29,165 bases of DNA from GH45 sp046704385. Its GTDB lineage: Bacteria > Bacteroidota > Bacteroidia > Bacteroidales > SZUA-534. This document shows positions 1 to 6,845 of the stretch, one piece after another; the first letter of the stretch is position 1, and every line of letters starts with the position of its first letter. A program made the position numbers and the translations under genes. The notes under the pieces were generated by a model. The model saw only the letters and a program-made list of their open reading frames with translations, ran no database searches and was not told where the DNA came from. Location of the stretch: positions 1-29,165 of the forward strand of contig JBJKSB010000110.1 in the NCBI GenBank assembly GCA_046704385.1. The letters are read 5' to 3'.

Positions 1-340
1 ATTTTATCTATCCGATGACTAAAGCTAATGCAGCAGATGGAGCTTTTTCCATAAAGGTATTTCTTATCTCAATGTTTTCATACTTGTTGTTTATTTACTT
101 TTGCAAACTAACGATCCGATGAGTATTTAAACAGAACTTTATGAACGCGCTACAAGTAATGTACAGCAACATAAGGATGCTTAACCCAATTACTTTACCG
201 GAAATTTAACCCTGTGTTTATCTGCGCAAGTGCGCTCTCCCGGTTTAATTAACCTTATTAATATAGCATCCAAGCCAAAAAAAACGGTGTTTTAATTCAT
301 CACGGCTGTATGTTAGGAATGACAAATAAACAACCTCACG

Positions 341-376
341 CACCCGGGCCGTAATAGGGATGTGGCGGCCCGGGTG
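341..376. repeat. GC-rich 11-bp perfect hairpin
   Basis: The arms CACCCGGGCCG (341-351) and CGGCCCGGGTG (366-376) are exact reverse complements around a 14-nt loop. A G-U pair (340/377) could extend the stem. It is far more GC-rich than the DNA around it and is not followed by a T-run, so it does not look like an intrinsic terminator. It could be part of a structured RNA, a REP-like element or a remnant of a mobile element. The sequence alone does not decide. Confidence 0.6.
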
Positions 377-434
377 TAGAGAAATCATGGGAAATTTCCG
401 TTACTTGTATTTACACTTTTGTCTTTCGACCCTT

Positions 435-466
435 ACCGGCGATTTGCACAAATGATGCCGGTTTTT
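435..466 (+). terminator. Candidate rho-independent terminator (+)
   Basis: ACCGGC (435-440) pairs with GCCGGT (457-462), and ATTT (442-445) pairs with AAAT (450-453) inside it. The 3' arm runs into five T residues (462-466). This is the layout of an intrinsic terminator for a rightward transcript. No gene is recognised immediately upstream, so the transcript it would end is either a non-coding RNA from about 200-430 or one entering from outside the window. Confidence 0.5.
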
Positions 467-493
467 GATGTGAGGTTGAGCTGCTATATTCTC

Positions 494-576
494 ATTTAAC
501 TAAATACATGTGGGTGACAGATATACTCTCATACATCAAGGTTCCATTGTGTATGGAAATCATATATTAGTTAAAT
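494..576. other. Long-range inverted repeat enclosing a hairpin
   Basis: ATTTAACTAA (494-503) and TTAGTTAAAT (567-576) are perfect 10-bp inverted repeats 63 nt apart. Inside them TTCCAT (542-547) and ATGGAA (553-558) form a second perfect stem with a 5-nt loop. The pattern resembles a closing helix with an internal arm, as in structured RNA leaders. No known riboswitch consensus was recognised. It lies 226 bp upstream of the sigma factor gene. Confidence 0.4.
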
Positions 577-629
577 TACATTGCAAAAATACAGGATGGA
601 TTACAATGGCACAATCACCAAAAACCATG

Positions 630-654
630 AAAAAAAATCACGGTAAACCGTGAT
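630..654 (-). terminator. Strong intrinsic terminator on the minus strand
   Basis: ATCACGG (637-643) and CCGTGAT (648-654) form a 7-bp perfect stem with a 4-nt loop. Read on the minus strand the hairpin is followed by seven T residues (positions 636 to 630), a textbook intrinsic terminator. The neighbouring gene to the right (803) runs the other way, so no annotated leftward gene explains it. On the plus strand it is followed only by a loose T-rich stretch. Confidence 0.55.
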
Positions 655-802
655 GCAGAATTGTTTGTTTAATTTGACCCACACAATTAGAAATTTACAA
701 TTGAAATCTAAAGGAGAAAATCAAAAAAGATTTGCATCTTGCACAAGTTCATACAACCATTTCAATATACCAGGTCTCTTTGTATTTGAATAGCCACAAT
801 TA

Positions 803-1336
803 ATGATAGTAAAACGGAAAGATCAAGAATTAATGCTGATAAAAAGGTGCCTGAAAAATGACAGGCGTGCTCAGCAGGAGTTATTCAATAAATATAAAGA
901 TGCCATGTATACCTTAATTTACAGAATAACAGGAAACCCTAACAGCGCTGAGGACGCACTCCAGGAATCTTTTTTAAATGTGTTCCTGAAATTAGACTCT
1001 TTCAAAGGGAAATCAACCTTGGGTGCATGGATAAAAACCATTTGTATTAGGAATGCTATACGAAAAACCAAGGCAAAATTTGAATACCAGGATATTATTG
1101 ATATTAATGAAGTAAGTGAACTGAAAATTGATGAAAACCTGCCGGGCGAAGCTATCGAAAAAGCCATACTAAACCTTAACGACGGTTATCGGACAGTTTT
1201 TTTGCTTATTGAAGTTGAAGGCTATAAACACAAAGAGGTGGCAGAGATGCTGAATATTTCAGAAGGCACTTCAAAATCGCAACTGTTTCACGCCAAAAAG
1301 CAATTACAAAAACAACTGCATCATATTTATTTCTAA
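803..1336 (+). CDS. ECF-type RNA polymerase sigma-70 factor
   Basis: This 177-residue protein has the two-domain ECF layout. Region 2 is at about residues 25-90 (QELFNKYKDAMYTLIYRITG, then AEDALQESFLNVFLKLDSF). Region 4 is at about residues 115-170, with a helix-turn-helix around HKEVAEMLNISEGTSKSQLF. The length is normal for the family. It should direct RNA polymerase to a small regulon, most simply its own operon. The start at 803 has no clear Shine-Dalgarno, as is common in Bacteroidota, and an in-frame ATG at 833 is possible. It is followed after 10 bp by a one-TM protein that is the likely anti-sigma partner. The family assignment is firm. The regulon and signal are unknown. Confidence 0.93.
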   Translation: MIVKRKDQELMLIKRCLKNDRRAQQELFNKYKDAMYTLIYRITGNPNSAEDALQESFLNVFLKLDSFKGKSTLGAWIKTICIRNAIRKTKAKFEYQDIIDINEVSELKIDENLPGEAIEKAILNLNDGYRTVFLLIEVEGYKHKEVAEMLNISEGTSKSQLFHAKKQLQKQLHHIYF

Positions 1337-1346
1337 ACCAAGGGAT

Positions 1347-1934
1347 ATGGAATCAAAGAAAATAAATATTAAAGACCGGTTGCCCAAATACGAAGCCCCC
1401 AAAGAGCTATGGACCAAAATCGAAATGCAGCTTAACAACCTGGAAAACGAAAAACCTAACGCTCAGTTAGCAGCCAAACTCCCTCAATACAAAGCTCCGG
1501 ATATTTTTAAAGCCGGTGAACCTATAAAAGAAACCAAATCTTTTACTTTTTATGCATTGCGTATTGCAGCCGGTATTATTCTGATTCTTGCACTGGGTTT
1601 TGGATTGAAACAGTTCAATAACAGAACCAAAACGCAAATATCCTATAGTTTTGAAAAAGAGGCCATATCCGATACCTTAACTGCCGTTGATTTTACATCG
1701 AACGATTCCGATTTTAAAACGCTATTGCACCAAAAATGCACTACCAATCCCGGGGTTTGTGAACAACGCGATTATGAAGAATTGTACTCGCAACTAAAAG
1801 ATATTGAAAACGAACAAAAAGTTTTATTACAGGCATTAAAACAATATAAAAGCCCCGAAATTGAAAGCCACCTGATACGTATTACCAACGACAAAATAAA
1901 AATTGAGAACTATATTTTAAAGCTATTTAGTTAA
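1347..1934 (+). CDS. Putative anti-sigma factor, single-TM protein
   Basis: The 195-residue protein has a hydrophilic N-terminus (1-68), one membrane segment at about 70-88 and a C-terminal domain of about 100 residues, presumably periplasmic. That topology, directly behind an ECF sigma gene, is typical of membrane-bound anti-sigma factors, so that role is inferred from context rather than from a recognised domain. A short motif occurs three times: LPKYEAP (12-18), LPQYKAP (45-51) and LKQYKSP (164-170). The first two are on the cytoplasmic side, where a sigma factor would be held. The C-terminus is predicted to be helical and charged. AGGGAT lies just before the ATG. The next gene starts 17 bp downstream. 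Confidence 0.65.
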   Translation: MESKKINIKDRLPKYEAPKELWTKIEMQLNNLENEKPNAQLAAKLPQYKAPDIFKAGEPIKETKSFTFYALRIAAGIILILALGFGLKQFNNRTKTQISYSFEKEAISDTLTAVDFTSNDSDFKTLLHQKCTTNPGVCEQRDYEELYSQLKDIENEQKVLLQALKQYKSPEIESHLIRITNDKIKIENYILKLFS

Positions 1935-1951
1935 CCAACCAAATTATCACT

Positions 1952-2752
1952 ATGACTCTCTGTAAATCCCTTGTTATTATACTTCTAATACTCTTAATTA
2001 AGCCGGCTTCTGCACAGGTTGAAACCGTTGAGTATTTACAATCAGCAGATACCTGCGTACAAACCACGCTAAGAGAATATTCACTTATCTCAAAATATCT
2101 TGTAGCTGAAAAACGGAACCAAAAAAATTTATTTAAACTCGATTTAATTCAATTGGCACAAGGAAGACCCGGTTTTGCCTGGGAACACAAGCTTTCAAAA
2201 AAGTTGTCATTTGAAATAAGTACACTTGCCGGAATTATTTTCGAAAATGATTTATTCTTTCTGGATGCTACACGCTATTATCATGCATCTTTGATTGCTG
2301 CAAAACGTTTTAACTTAAATTCGGATATACGATATTACTATAACCTGGAAAGCAGAGAAAAAAAGAATCAAAAAGCCATTAATTTTTCAGCTGGCTATTT
2401 CACTTTCGGGATAGGATCAGATATTTATTCCTTCGATCACAATTATTACATGCCGGATAATGGAGGCTTTTTAAAACCTGTGCATACAATGAGTGATGGA
2501 ACCTGGGTTTTTGCAGCTAATACTCAAGACTTGGGAGTACATTTCGGAAGATATAAAAACACACTGATCAATAATAAAATTTATACCAAAATAGGATATG
2601 GATTACAGCGCCGAATAGGAAACATTGGATACATTGATGCACAATTTAAAATGGCTTTTGCAGCTTCAACTACCTCTTCCAATTACTATATTTTCCCCGA
2701 ACTAAATATTAAAGCAGGCTTTGCCCTTTCATCATTTAAAAGAAACCATTAA
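1952..2752 (+). CDS. Exported protein, paralogue 1
   Basis: This 266-residue protein begins with a clear signal peptide (about residues 1-22, ending PASAQ). The rest is rich in aromatic residues and alternating polar/apolar stretches, consistent with a small outer-membrane beta-barrel or a periplasmic beta protein. No named domain is recognised. It is a paralogue of the next gene: both have an early DTC motif, a block beginning F/YKLD, and nearly identical C-termini (PELNIKAGFALSS). The shared ending suggests a conserved final strand. It lies within the ECF cassette, so it may be a target or signal component of that sigma factor. The barrel idea is an inference. Confidence 0.6.
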   Translation: MTLCKSLVIILLILLIKPASAQVETVEYLQSADTCVQTTLREYSLISKYLVAEKRNQKNLFKLDLIQLAQGRPGFAWEHKLSKKLSFEISTLAGIIFENDLFFLDATRYYHASLIAAKRFNLNSDIRYYYNLESREKKNQKAINFSAGYFTFGIGSDIYSFDHNYYMPDNGGFLKPVHTMSDGTWVFAANTQDLGVHFGRYKNTLINNKIYTKIGYGLQRRIGNIGYIDAQFKMAFAASTTSSNYYIFPELNIKAGFALSSFKRNH

Positions 2753-2761
2753 TACCTGACC

Positions 2762-3547
2762 ATGAAAAATCTGATAATCGTATTTATTATATTTAGTGCA
2801 CTGGGGTTAAAAAATACTTATTCCCAACAAATCGAAAATGGCTCATTACAGTTAACTGACACCTGTTTCCCAACTTCTGTTAATGCTTACAACCAATTAT
2901 TACGCTATTTTATAATTGATAAAACAGAAATCAATAAACTATATAAATTAGATGTTTTTCAATTATCGTTAGGCAGGGCCAATTTTGCTTACGAACAAAA
3001 AATTAGCAAAAGACAATCATTTGAGTTAAGTACTGAGGTTTATCAAATGGTAAGTGCACAAAATACTAAAAAGTATTATCCCCTTTTTAATAGTGATAAA
3101 GATAAAAATTTCCGGGTTCAGTACCTTTCGCTAGAGTGCGACTACCATTATTATTACAATATTAACCATAGACTAAAAAAAGGGAAAAACACAAACGGAT
3201 TTTCAGCCAACTATTTTACTTTAGGTTTTGCATCCCATTTCTGGTTCTATCAAGCTGATTTTTACCATATATCTTATGATGGGATTCTTTTACCCAATGA
3301 TTGGTTTTCATCAGGATCGGGATATGGCTTCTTTTTCGAAGAAACAAACAAATACCGACCAAAAAATAATATCATATTAGTCAAACCCGGGTTTGGGTTT
3401 CAACGAAAAATTGGGTCTATTGGTTATTTCGACTTTCAAATTAAATATGGATTTGGGGCTAATACGGCTTTCACACGCTATTATATTATTCCAGAGCTTA
3501 ATATTAAGGCTGGTTTTGCATTATCATCTTTAAAATTTAAACGATAA
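2762..3547 (+). CDS. Exported protein, paralogue 2
   Basis: The 261-residue protein has an N-terminal signal peptide (about 1-21, ending NTYSQ) and is a diverged tandem copy of the preceding gene. Matching blocks are LTDTC near residue 34, LYKLDVFQLSLGRANFAYEQ near residue 60, YHYYYN near residue 128, and the C-terminal PELNIKAGFALSSLK. The spacing to its neighbours is 9 bp upstream and 5 bp downstream, so all three are surely co-transcribed. Aromatic-rich alternating segments suggest an envelope beta-structure. The function is not recognised. The pair probably arose by local duplication. Confidence 0.6.
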   Translation: MKNLIIVFIIFSALGLKNTYSQQIENGSLQLTDTCFPTSVNAYNQLLRYFIIDKTEINKLYKLDVFQLSLGRANFAYEQKISKRQSFELSTEVYQMVSAQNTKKYYPLFNSDKDKNFRVQYLSLECDYHYYYNINHRLKKGKNTNGFSANYFTLGFASHFWFYQADFYHISYDGILLPNDWFSSGSGYGFFFEETNKYRPKNNIILVKPGFGFQRKIGSIGYFDFQIKYGFGANTAFTRYYIIPELNIKAGFALSSLKFKR

Positions 3548-3552
3548 TAAAA

Positions 3553-4467
3553 ATGAAGCAATCAATGTTAAAAATATTCTTGCTTTTCTGTTTAATTTAC
3601 TTTTGGGGTGGAAACCATTACCTGTTACAAGCACAAGAACTTGTTATTACAAAAAGTATAACCAAAACAATCAATGTTAAAAACAAAGATATTAGAATTG
3701 ATGCTGAAAAAGCAGATATCTCAATAACTAAATCTCCAAATGAATATTTCGAAATTAAAATCAATTTTATATCGAAGAATCAGGATAAAAACGTTGCCGA
3801 GAAGCAATTAGATTATTTAAAATATATATTAAACGTTAAAAGCAAAGAGGTTTATTTACGAAATTACATTTTAATATCAGCAGGTGAAGAACTTACAGGG
3901 ATTATCGAAGCTAATTACATTTTAAAAATCCCTAAAAGTAAAACTGTGACGATTTCCAATAGCCTGGGTAATATCAAGATTGAAAATACTGAAGGAATTT
4001 TTGAATTGAGCACCAAATATGGCAATATTACTTTAAAACAAGTAAAAGGTAAAGCTCAAATTAATTCTTATATCGGGGAAGTACTAATAAAAGAATGCAA
4101 CCTAAATTGCGAGCTTGAAGCAAATTATGTGAACAGCTATTTTTACGATAATAGTGGCAATTACAAAATGAAATCTAATTTAGGTGCCAGCATTTTTGAT
4201 TTAAACAAAACCATTCAAAATCTTGAAATTAATGGTACTGGCACTGAAATTACGCTACTAAACAAAGATTATACAGAATTCAATTGGAATTTAGTTAATC
4301 AAAATGGAAGGATTTTTTTAGATAACCGCAATACCCCAAATACAACCTATATAAATGTTGATTCCAGAGCAGATGCTATTGAAAAGAAGGAGTTTATTTA
4401 TACTAATCCTAAAATATCCTCAACTATTTCCGTTAAAAATAGATATGCCAATATATCTGTTCAATAA
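3553..4467 (+). CDS. Exported DUF4097-like beta-helical protein
   Basis: The 304-residue protein carries an N-terminal signal peptide (about 1-27, ending LLQAQ). The rest is a succession of short beta repeats with regular spacing, for example SNSLGNIKIENTEGIFEL, then STKYGNITLKQVKG and INSYIGEVLIKECN. These are typical of the DUF4097/putative auto-transporter adhesin head family, often found in Bacteroidota near ECF sigma/anti-sigma genes. It is probably a periplasmic or surface protein. It closes the five-gene sigma cassette, 5 bp after the second paralogue, and converges on hndA with only 5 bp between the stop codons. The family-level call is moderately sure and the molecular role is unknown. 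Confidence 0.65.
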   Translation: MKQSMLKIFLLFCLIYFWGGNHYLLQAQELVITKSITKTINVKNKDIRIDAEKADISITKSPNEYFEIKINFISKNQDKNVAEKQLDYLKYILNVKSKEVYLRNYILISAGEELTGIIEANYILKIPKSKTVTISNSLGNIKIENTEGIFELSTKYGNITLKQVKGKAQINSYIGEVLIKECNLNCELEANYVNSYFYDNSGNYKMKSNLGASIFDLNKTIQNLEINGTGTEITLLNKDYTEFNWNLVNQNGRIFLDNRNTPNTTYINVDSRADAIEKKEFIYTNPKISSTISVKNRYANISVQ

Positions 4468-4472
4468 TATAT

Positions 4473-4955
4473 TTATTTATATTCTGCTAATATCTCGGCA
4501 ACGCCATCGGGTGATACACGTCCGTAAACTTTTTCACCAACCAATACCACGGGTGCTAATCCACAGGCACCAACACAACGGAGGCAACTTAATGAGAATT
4601 TACCATCGGCAGTGGTGTCGCCAACATCAATATTGAGGCTGCGTTTAAATTCTTCCAATACCTTTTCGGCACCTCGTACATAACAGGCCGTACCCGTACA
4701 AATTGAAATGGGATGCTTGCCTTTGGGGGCCATGGTAAAAAACGAATAAAAGGTTACCACACCATAAACCTTGGCCACCGAAATTTTCATCTCCTCAGCA
4801 ATAATTTCCTGAACCTCGGCCGGTAAATAACCAAAAATACTTTGTGCCTTATGAAGAACATTTATAAGTTCACCGGCCTGATTTCCGTATGAAGCACATA
4901 ACTCACGGAGTTTATCAACTTCAGCCTTATGCAATTTTATCTTAACAGATGTCAT
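4473..4955 (-). CDS. hndA: NADH-linked [FeFe] hydrogenase, NuoE-like subunit
   Basis: This 160-residue thioredoxin-like [2Fe-2S] protein is of the NuoE/HydC/HndA family. The four ligands are visible as Cys86 and Cys91 (CTGTAC) and Cys127 and Cys131 (CVGAC). The helical N-terminal domain contains the usual VYGVVTFYSFF segment. It works with the flavin subunit in moving electrons between NADH and the hydrogenase. It is the last gene of the hydrogenase operon, 33 bp after the catalytic subunit. Cys20 and Cys124 are extra cysteines not needed for the cluster. The stop lies 5 bp from the convergent upstream gene, with only an all-AT hairpin between them. Confidence in the family is high. The symbol follows the Desulfovibrio hnd naming. 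Confidence 0.92.
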   Translation of the reverse strand: MTSVKIKLHKAEVDKLRELCASYGNQAGELINVLHKAQSIFGYLPAEVQEIIAEEMKISVAKVYGVVTFYSFFTMAPKGKHPISICTGTACYVRGAEKVLEEFKRSLNIDVGDTTADGKFSLSCLRCVGACGLAPVVLVGEKVYGRVSPDGVAEILAEYK

Positions 4956-4988
4956 GTCTTTATTCTTATTGAAACGAATTATTAAAAC

Positions 4989-6758
4989 TTATTCAATTTC
5001 TATTTCATTTTTCTTATTAAAATACTGAGTATGTAGCAAATGATGCGATTTATCACTCATCGGTTTTCCTAAAAATTCCTTATAAAGCTCAACAATATAA
5101 GGGTTTTCGTGTGATTTCCGAATGGGCTTATTTTTATCTTCCTGGTAAAGTGCCAATTGTCTTGCTTTTATTATGGATGAATCCCCATGATGCAAAGGCT
5201 GGCCACCTCCGCCGATACATCCTCCGGGACAGGCCATTACCTCAATAGCATGAAACTCTGATTTTCCGGTACGAACGTCTTCAAGCAGTTTACGGGCATT
5301 TCCTAAACCATGTGCAATACCAATTTTCAACGGAAATCCATTAAAATCAATCGTTGCTTTACGGATGCCTTCCAATCCACGTAATTCTTCAAAATCAAGT
5401 TTTGCCAATTTTTGTCCGGTGTAAACTTCATAAGCAGTACGAACTGCAGCTTCAATTACTCCACCGGTTGTACCGAAAATAACTGCGGCCCCGGTTGATT
5501 CTCCCATGGGATGATCAAAATCCTCATCAGGCAATGAATTAAAATCGATATTTGCCAGTTGAATTAAATGAGCCAGTTCCCGTGTTGATATGGAATAATC
5601 CACATCAGGGTTTCCATCTACAGCAAACTCATCACGCTGGCATTCATATTTTTTTGCTAAACATGGCATTACAGATACAACGACCATGTTTTCGCGGTCG
5701 ACTTTAATTTTTTCAGAAAAATAAGTTTTGGCAATAGCCCCAAACATTTGTTGTGGTGAACGTGCGGTTGAAGGAACATCCAACAAATCAGGGAATTGCT
5801 TTTCAAAAAAGTTCACCCATCCCGGACAACATGAGGTAAGTATTGGCAATTTTACATTTTTGTTTCCTTCCAAAAATTTGCTTAAACGGTCCAATAATTC
5901 TGTACCTTCCTCCATAATGGTAAGGTCGGCACTGAAATCGGTATCAAATACATAATTAAAACCCAAACGGCGTAAAGCTGCAGCCATTTTACCGGTTACC
6001 AAAGTCCCGGGTTTCAGGCCAAACTCCTCACCCAAAGCGGCTCTCACGGCTGGAGCAGTTTGTACAATTACGGTTTTTGCCGGATCGGCCAAAGCCCGGA
6101 CAATCTCACCCGTATGGTCTACCTCAGTTAGTGCACCGGTTGGACAAACTGCCACACACTGCCCGCAATAGGTACAGGTAGATTTTTCCAAATCCATCTC
6201 AAAAGCAGGTGAAACCACAGCCTGGAATCCACGATTTACGGCATGCAGCGCACCAACGGTTTGCACTTCGTTACACATGGTTTCGCATCGGCGGCACATA
6301 ATACATTTGTCCAAATCACGAATAATCGATGGTGAAAAATCTTCCTTATACGTGGATTGCTCTCCTTTAAAATGAATTTCACGAACACCCAGCTTGTGTG
6401 CCATATCCTGTAATTCGCATTTTCCTGATTTTGGACAAATCAGACATTCAGCCGGATGATCGGAAAGTATAAGCTCCAATACGGTCCGGCGGGCATTTAA
6501 TACACGCATGGTATTTGTTCTTATAACCATATTGGCATCTACTTTAGTACAACACGACGGTGCCAGGTTCTTTCTGCCTTCCACCTCAACCACACAGATC
6601 CGACATCCTCCGGGTTTGTTCTCAATGTGCATATCGCCAAGGTTCATATAGCAAAGCGAAGGAATATCAATTCCTGCAGAACGGGCTGCATTTAAAATAC
6701 TGGTTCCTTTTTCAACCTTAACCGGTTTATTATCGATAGTTAAATTAACAAAGTCCAT
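4989..6758 (-). CDS. hndD: [FeFe] hydrogenase catalytic subunit (HndD/HydA type)
   Basis: This protein reversibly reduces protons to hydrogen and should work in a cytoplasmic NAD(H)-linked complex. Order of parts (589 residues): N-terminal [2Fe-2S] domain (Cys36, 52, 55, 69/70), a His-Cys3 [4Fe-4S] site (His101, Cys105, 108, 114), two ferredoxin-like [4Fe-4S] clusters (Cys152-162 and Cys195-205), then the H-cluster domain. All three H-cluster signatures are intact: TSCCPGW (308-314), MPCLAKKYE (364-372) and MACPGGCIGGGGQP (508-521). A small-subunit-like tail (about 550-580) ends the protein. I chose the ATG at 6758. A longer reading starts at a TTG at 6797 and adds 13 polar residues not typical of the family. 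No maturase genes (hydE, hydF, hydG) are in the window. Confidence 0.95.
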   Translation of the reverse strand: MDFVNLTIDNKPVKVEKGTSILNAARSAGIDIPSLCYMNLGDMHIENKPGGCRICVVEVEGRKNLAPSCCTKVDANMVIRTNTMRVLNARRTVLELILSDHPAECLICPKSGKCELQDMAHKLGVREIHFKGEQSTYKEDFSPSIIRDLDKCIMCRRCETMCNEVQTVGALHAVNRGFQAVVSPAFEMDLEKSTCTYCGQCVAVCPTGALTEVDHTGEIVRALADPAKTVIVQTAPAVRAALGEEFGLKPGTLVTGKMAAALRRLGFNYVFDTDFSADLTIMEEGTELLDRLSKFLEGNKNVKLPILTSCCPGWVNFFEKQFPDLLDVPSTARSPQQMFGAIAKTYFSEKIKVDRENMVVVSVMPCLAKKYECQRDEFAVDGNPDVDYSISTRELAHLIQLANIDFNSLPDEDFDHPMGESTGAAVIFGTTGGVIEAAVRTAYEVYTGQKLAKLDFEELRGLEGIRKATIDFNGFPLKIGIAHGLGNARKLLEDVRTGKSEFHAIEVMACPGGCIGGGGQPLHHGDSSIIKARQLALYQEDKNKPIRKSHENPYIVELYKEFLGKPMSDKSHHLLHTQYFNKKNEIEIE

Positions 6759-6810
6759 ATCTTCATTATTTATTTTTCCATTTGAATTGGTTTCCAATCC
6801 TCAGCTTTTG

Positions 6811-6845
6811 CTTACTGCTTACTGAAGACTGAAGACTGGCTACTG
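6811..6845. repeat. Phased 7-bp tandem repeats running into the hndC stop codon
   Basis: On the plus strand five consecutive 7-mers all end in ACTG: CTTACTG twice, AAGACTG twice, then GCTACTG. The last unit covers the hndC stop codon (minus-strand TAG, 6840-6842) and part of its final glutamine codon, so the repeat has grown right up to the coding sequence. It sits in the hndC-hndD intergenic gap. It may be simple slippage DNA or one copy of a dispersed intergenic repeat. Confidence 0.75.

Larger units (their letters stand above)
1..802. other. Intergenic region without a recognisable gene
   Basis: No open frame here is long or gene-like enough to call. The left edge reads openly for 39 codons (3-122, + strand) with a hydrophobic stretch, which could be the tail of a truncated gene but is not recognisable. 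A 22-codon ATG frame at 141-209 has no supporting signal. The region is notable for several hairpins, listed separately, and for GC-rich patches at about 224-240 and 340-376 in AT-rich surroundings. A 9-bp direct repeat, ATCCGATGA, occurs at 10-18 and 114-122. The ECF sigma promoter should lie near 660-800, but no clean TAnnTTTG element is visible. Confidence 0.5.

Noticed and set aside
10..122. ATCCGATGA direct repeats as insertion-sequence target duplication
   Set aside because: The 95 bp between them hold no terminal inverted repeats or transposase trace, so a chance repeat is as likely.
141..209. 22-codon ATG frame
   Set aside because: Too short, with no ribosome site and no recognisable features.
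4463..4483. All-AT hairpin between the convergent DUF4097-like and hndA genes as a shared terminator
   Set aside because: Six A-T pairs would be too weak for a terminator, and such palindromes are common by chance in AT-rich DNA.
4355..4636. 93-codon plus-strand frame across the end of the DUF4097-like gene and the hndA end
   Set aside because: It runs out of frame through one gene and antisense to another. Both of those are strongly supported, and its own composition is unlike a protein.
6759..6797. TTG start giving 13 extra residues on the hydrogenase catalytic subunit
   Set aside because: The extra residues are polar and untypical. The ATG at 6758 begins exactly where family members begin.
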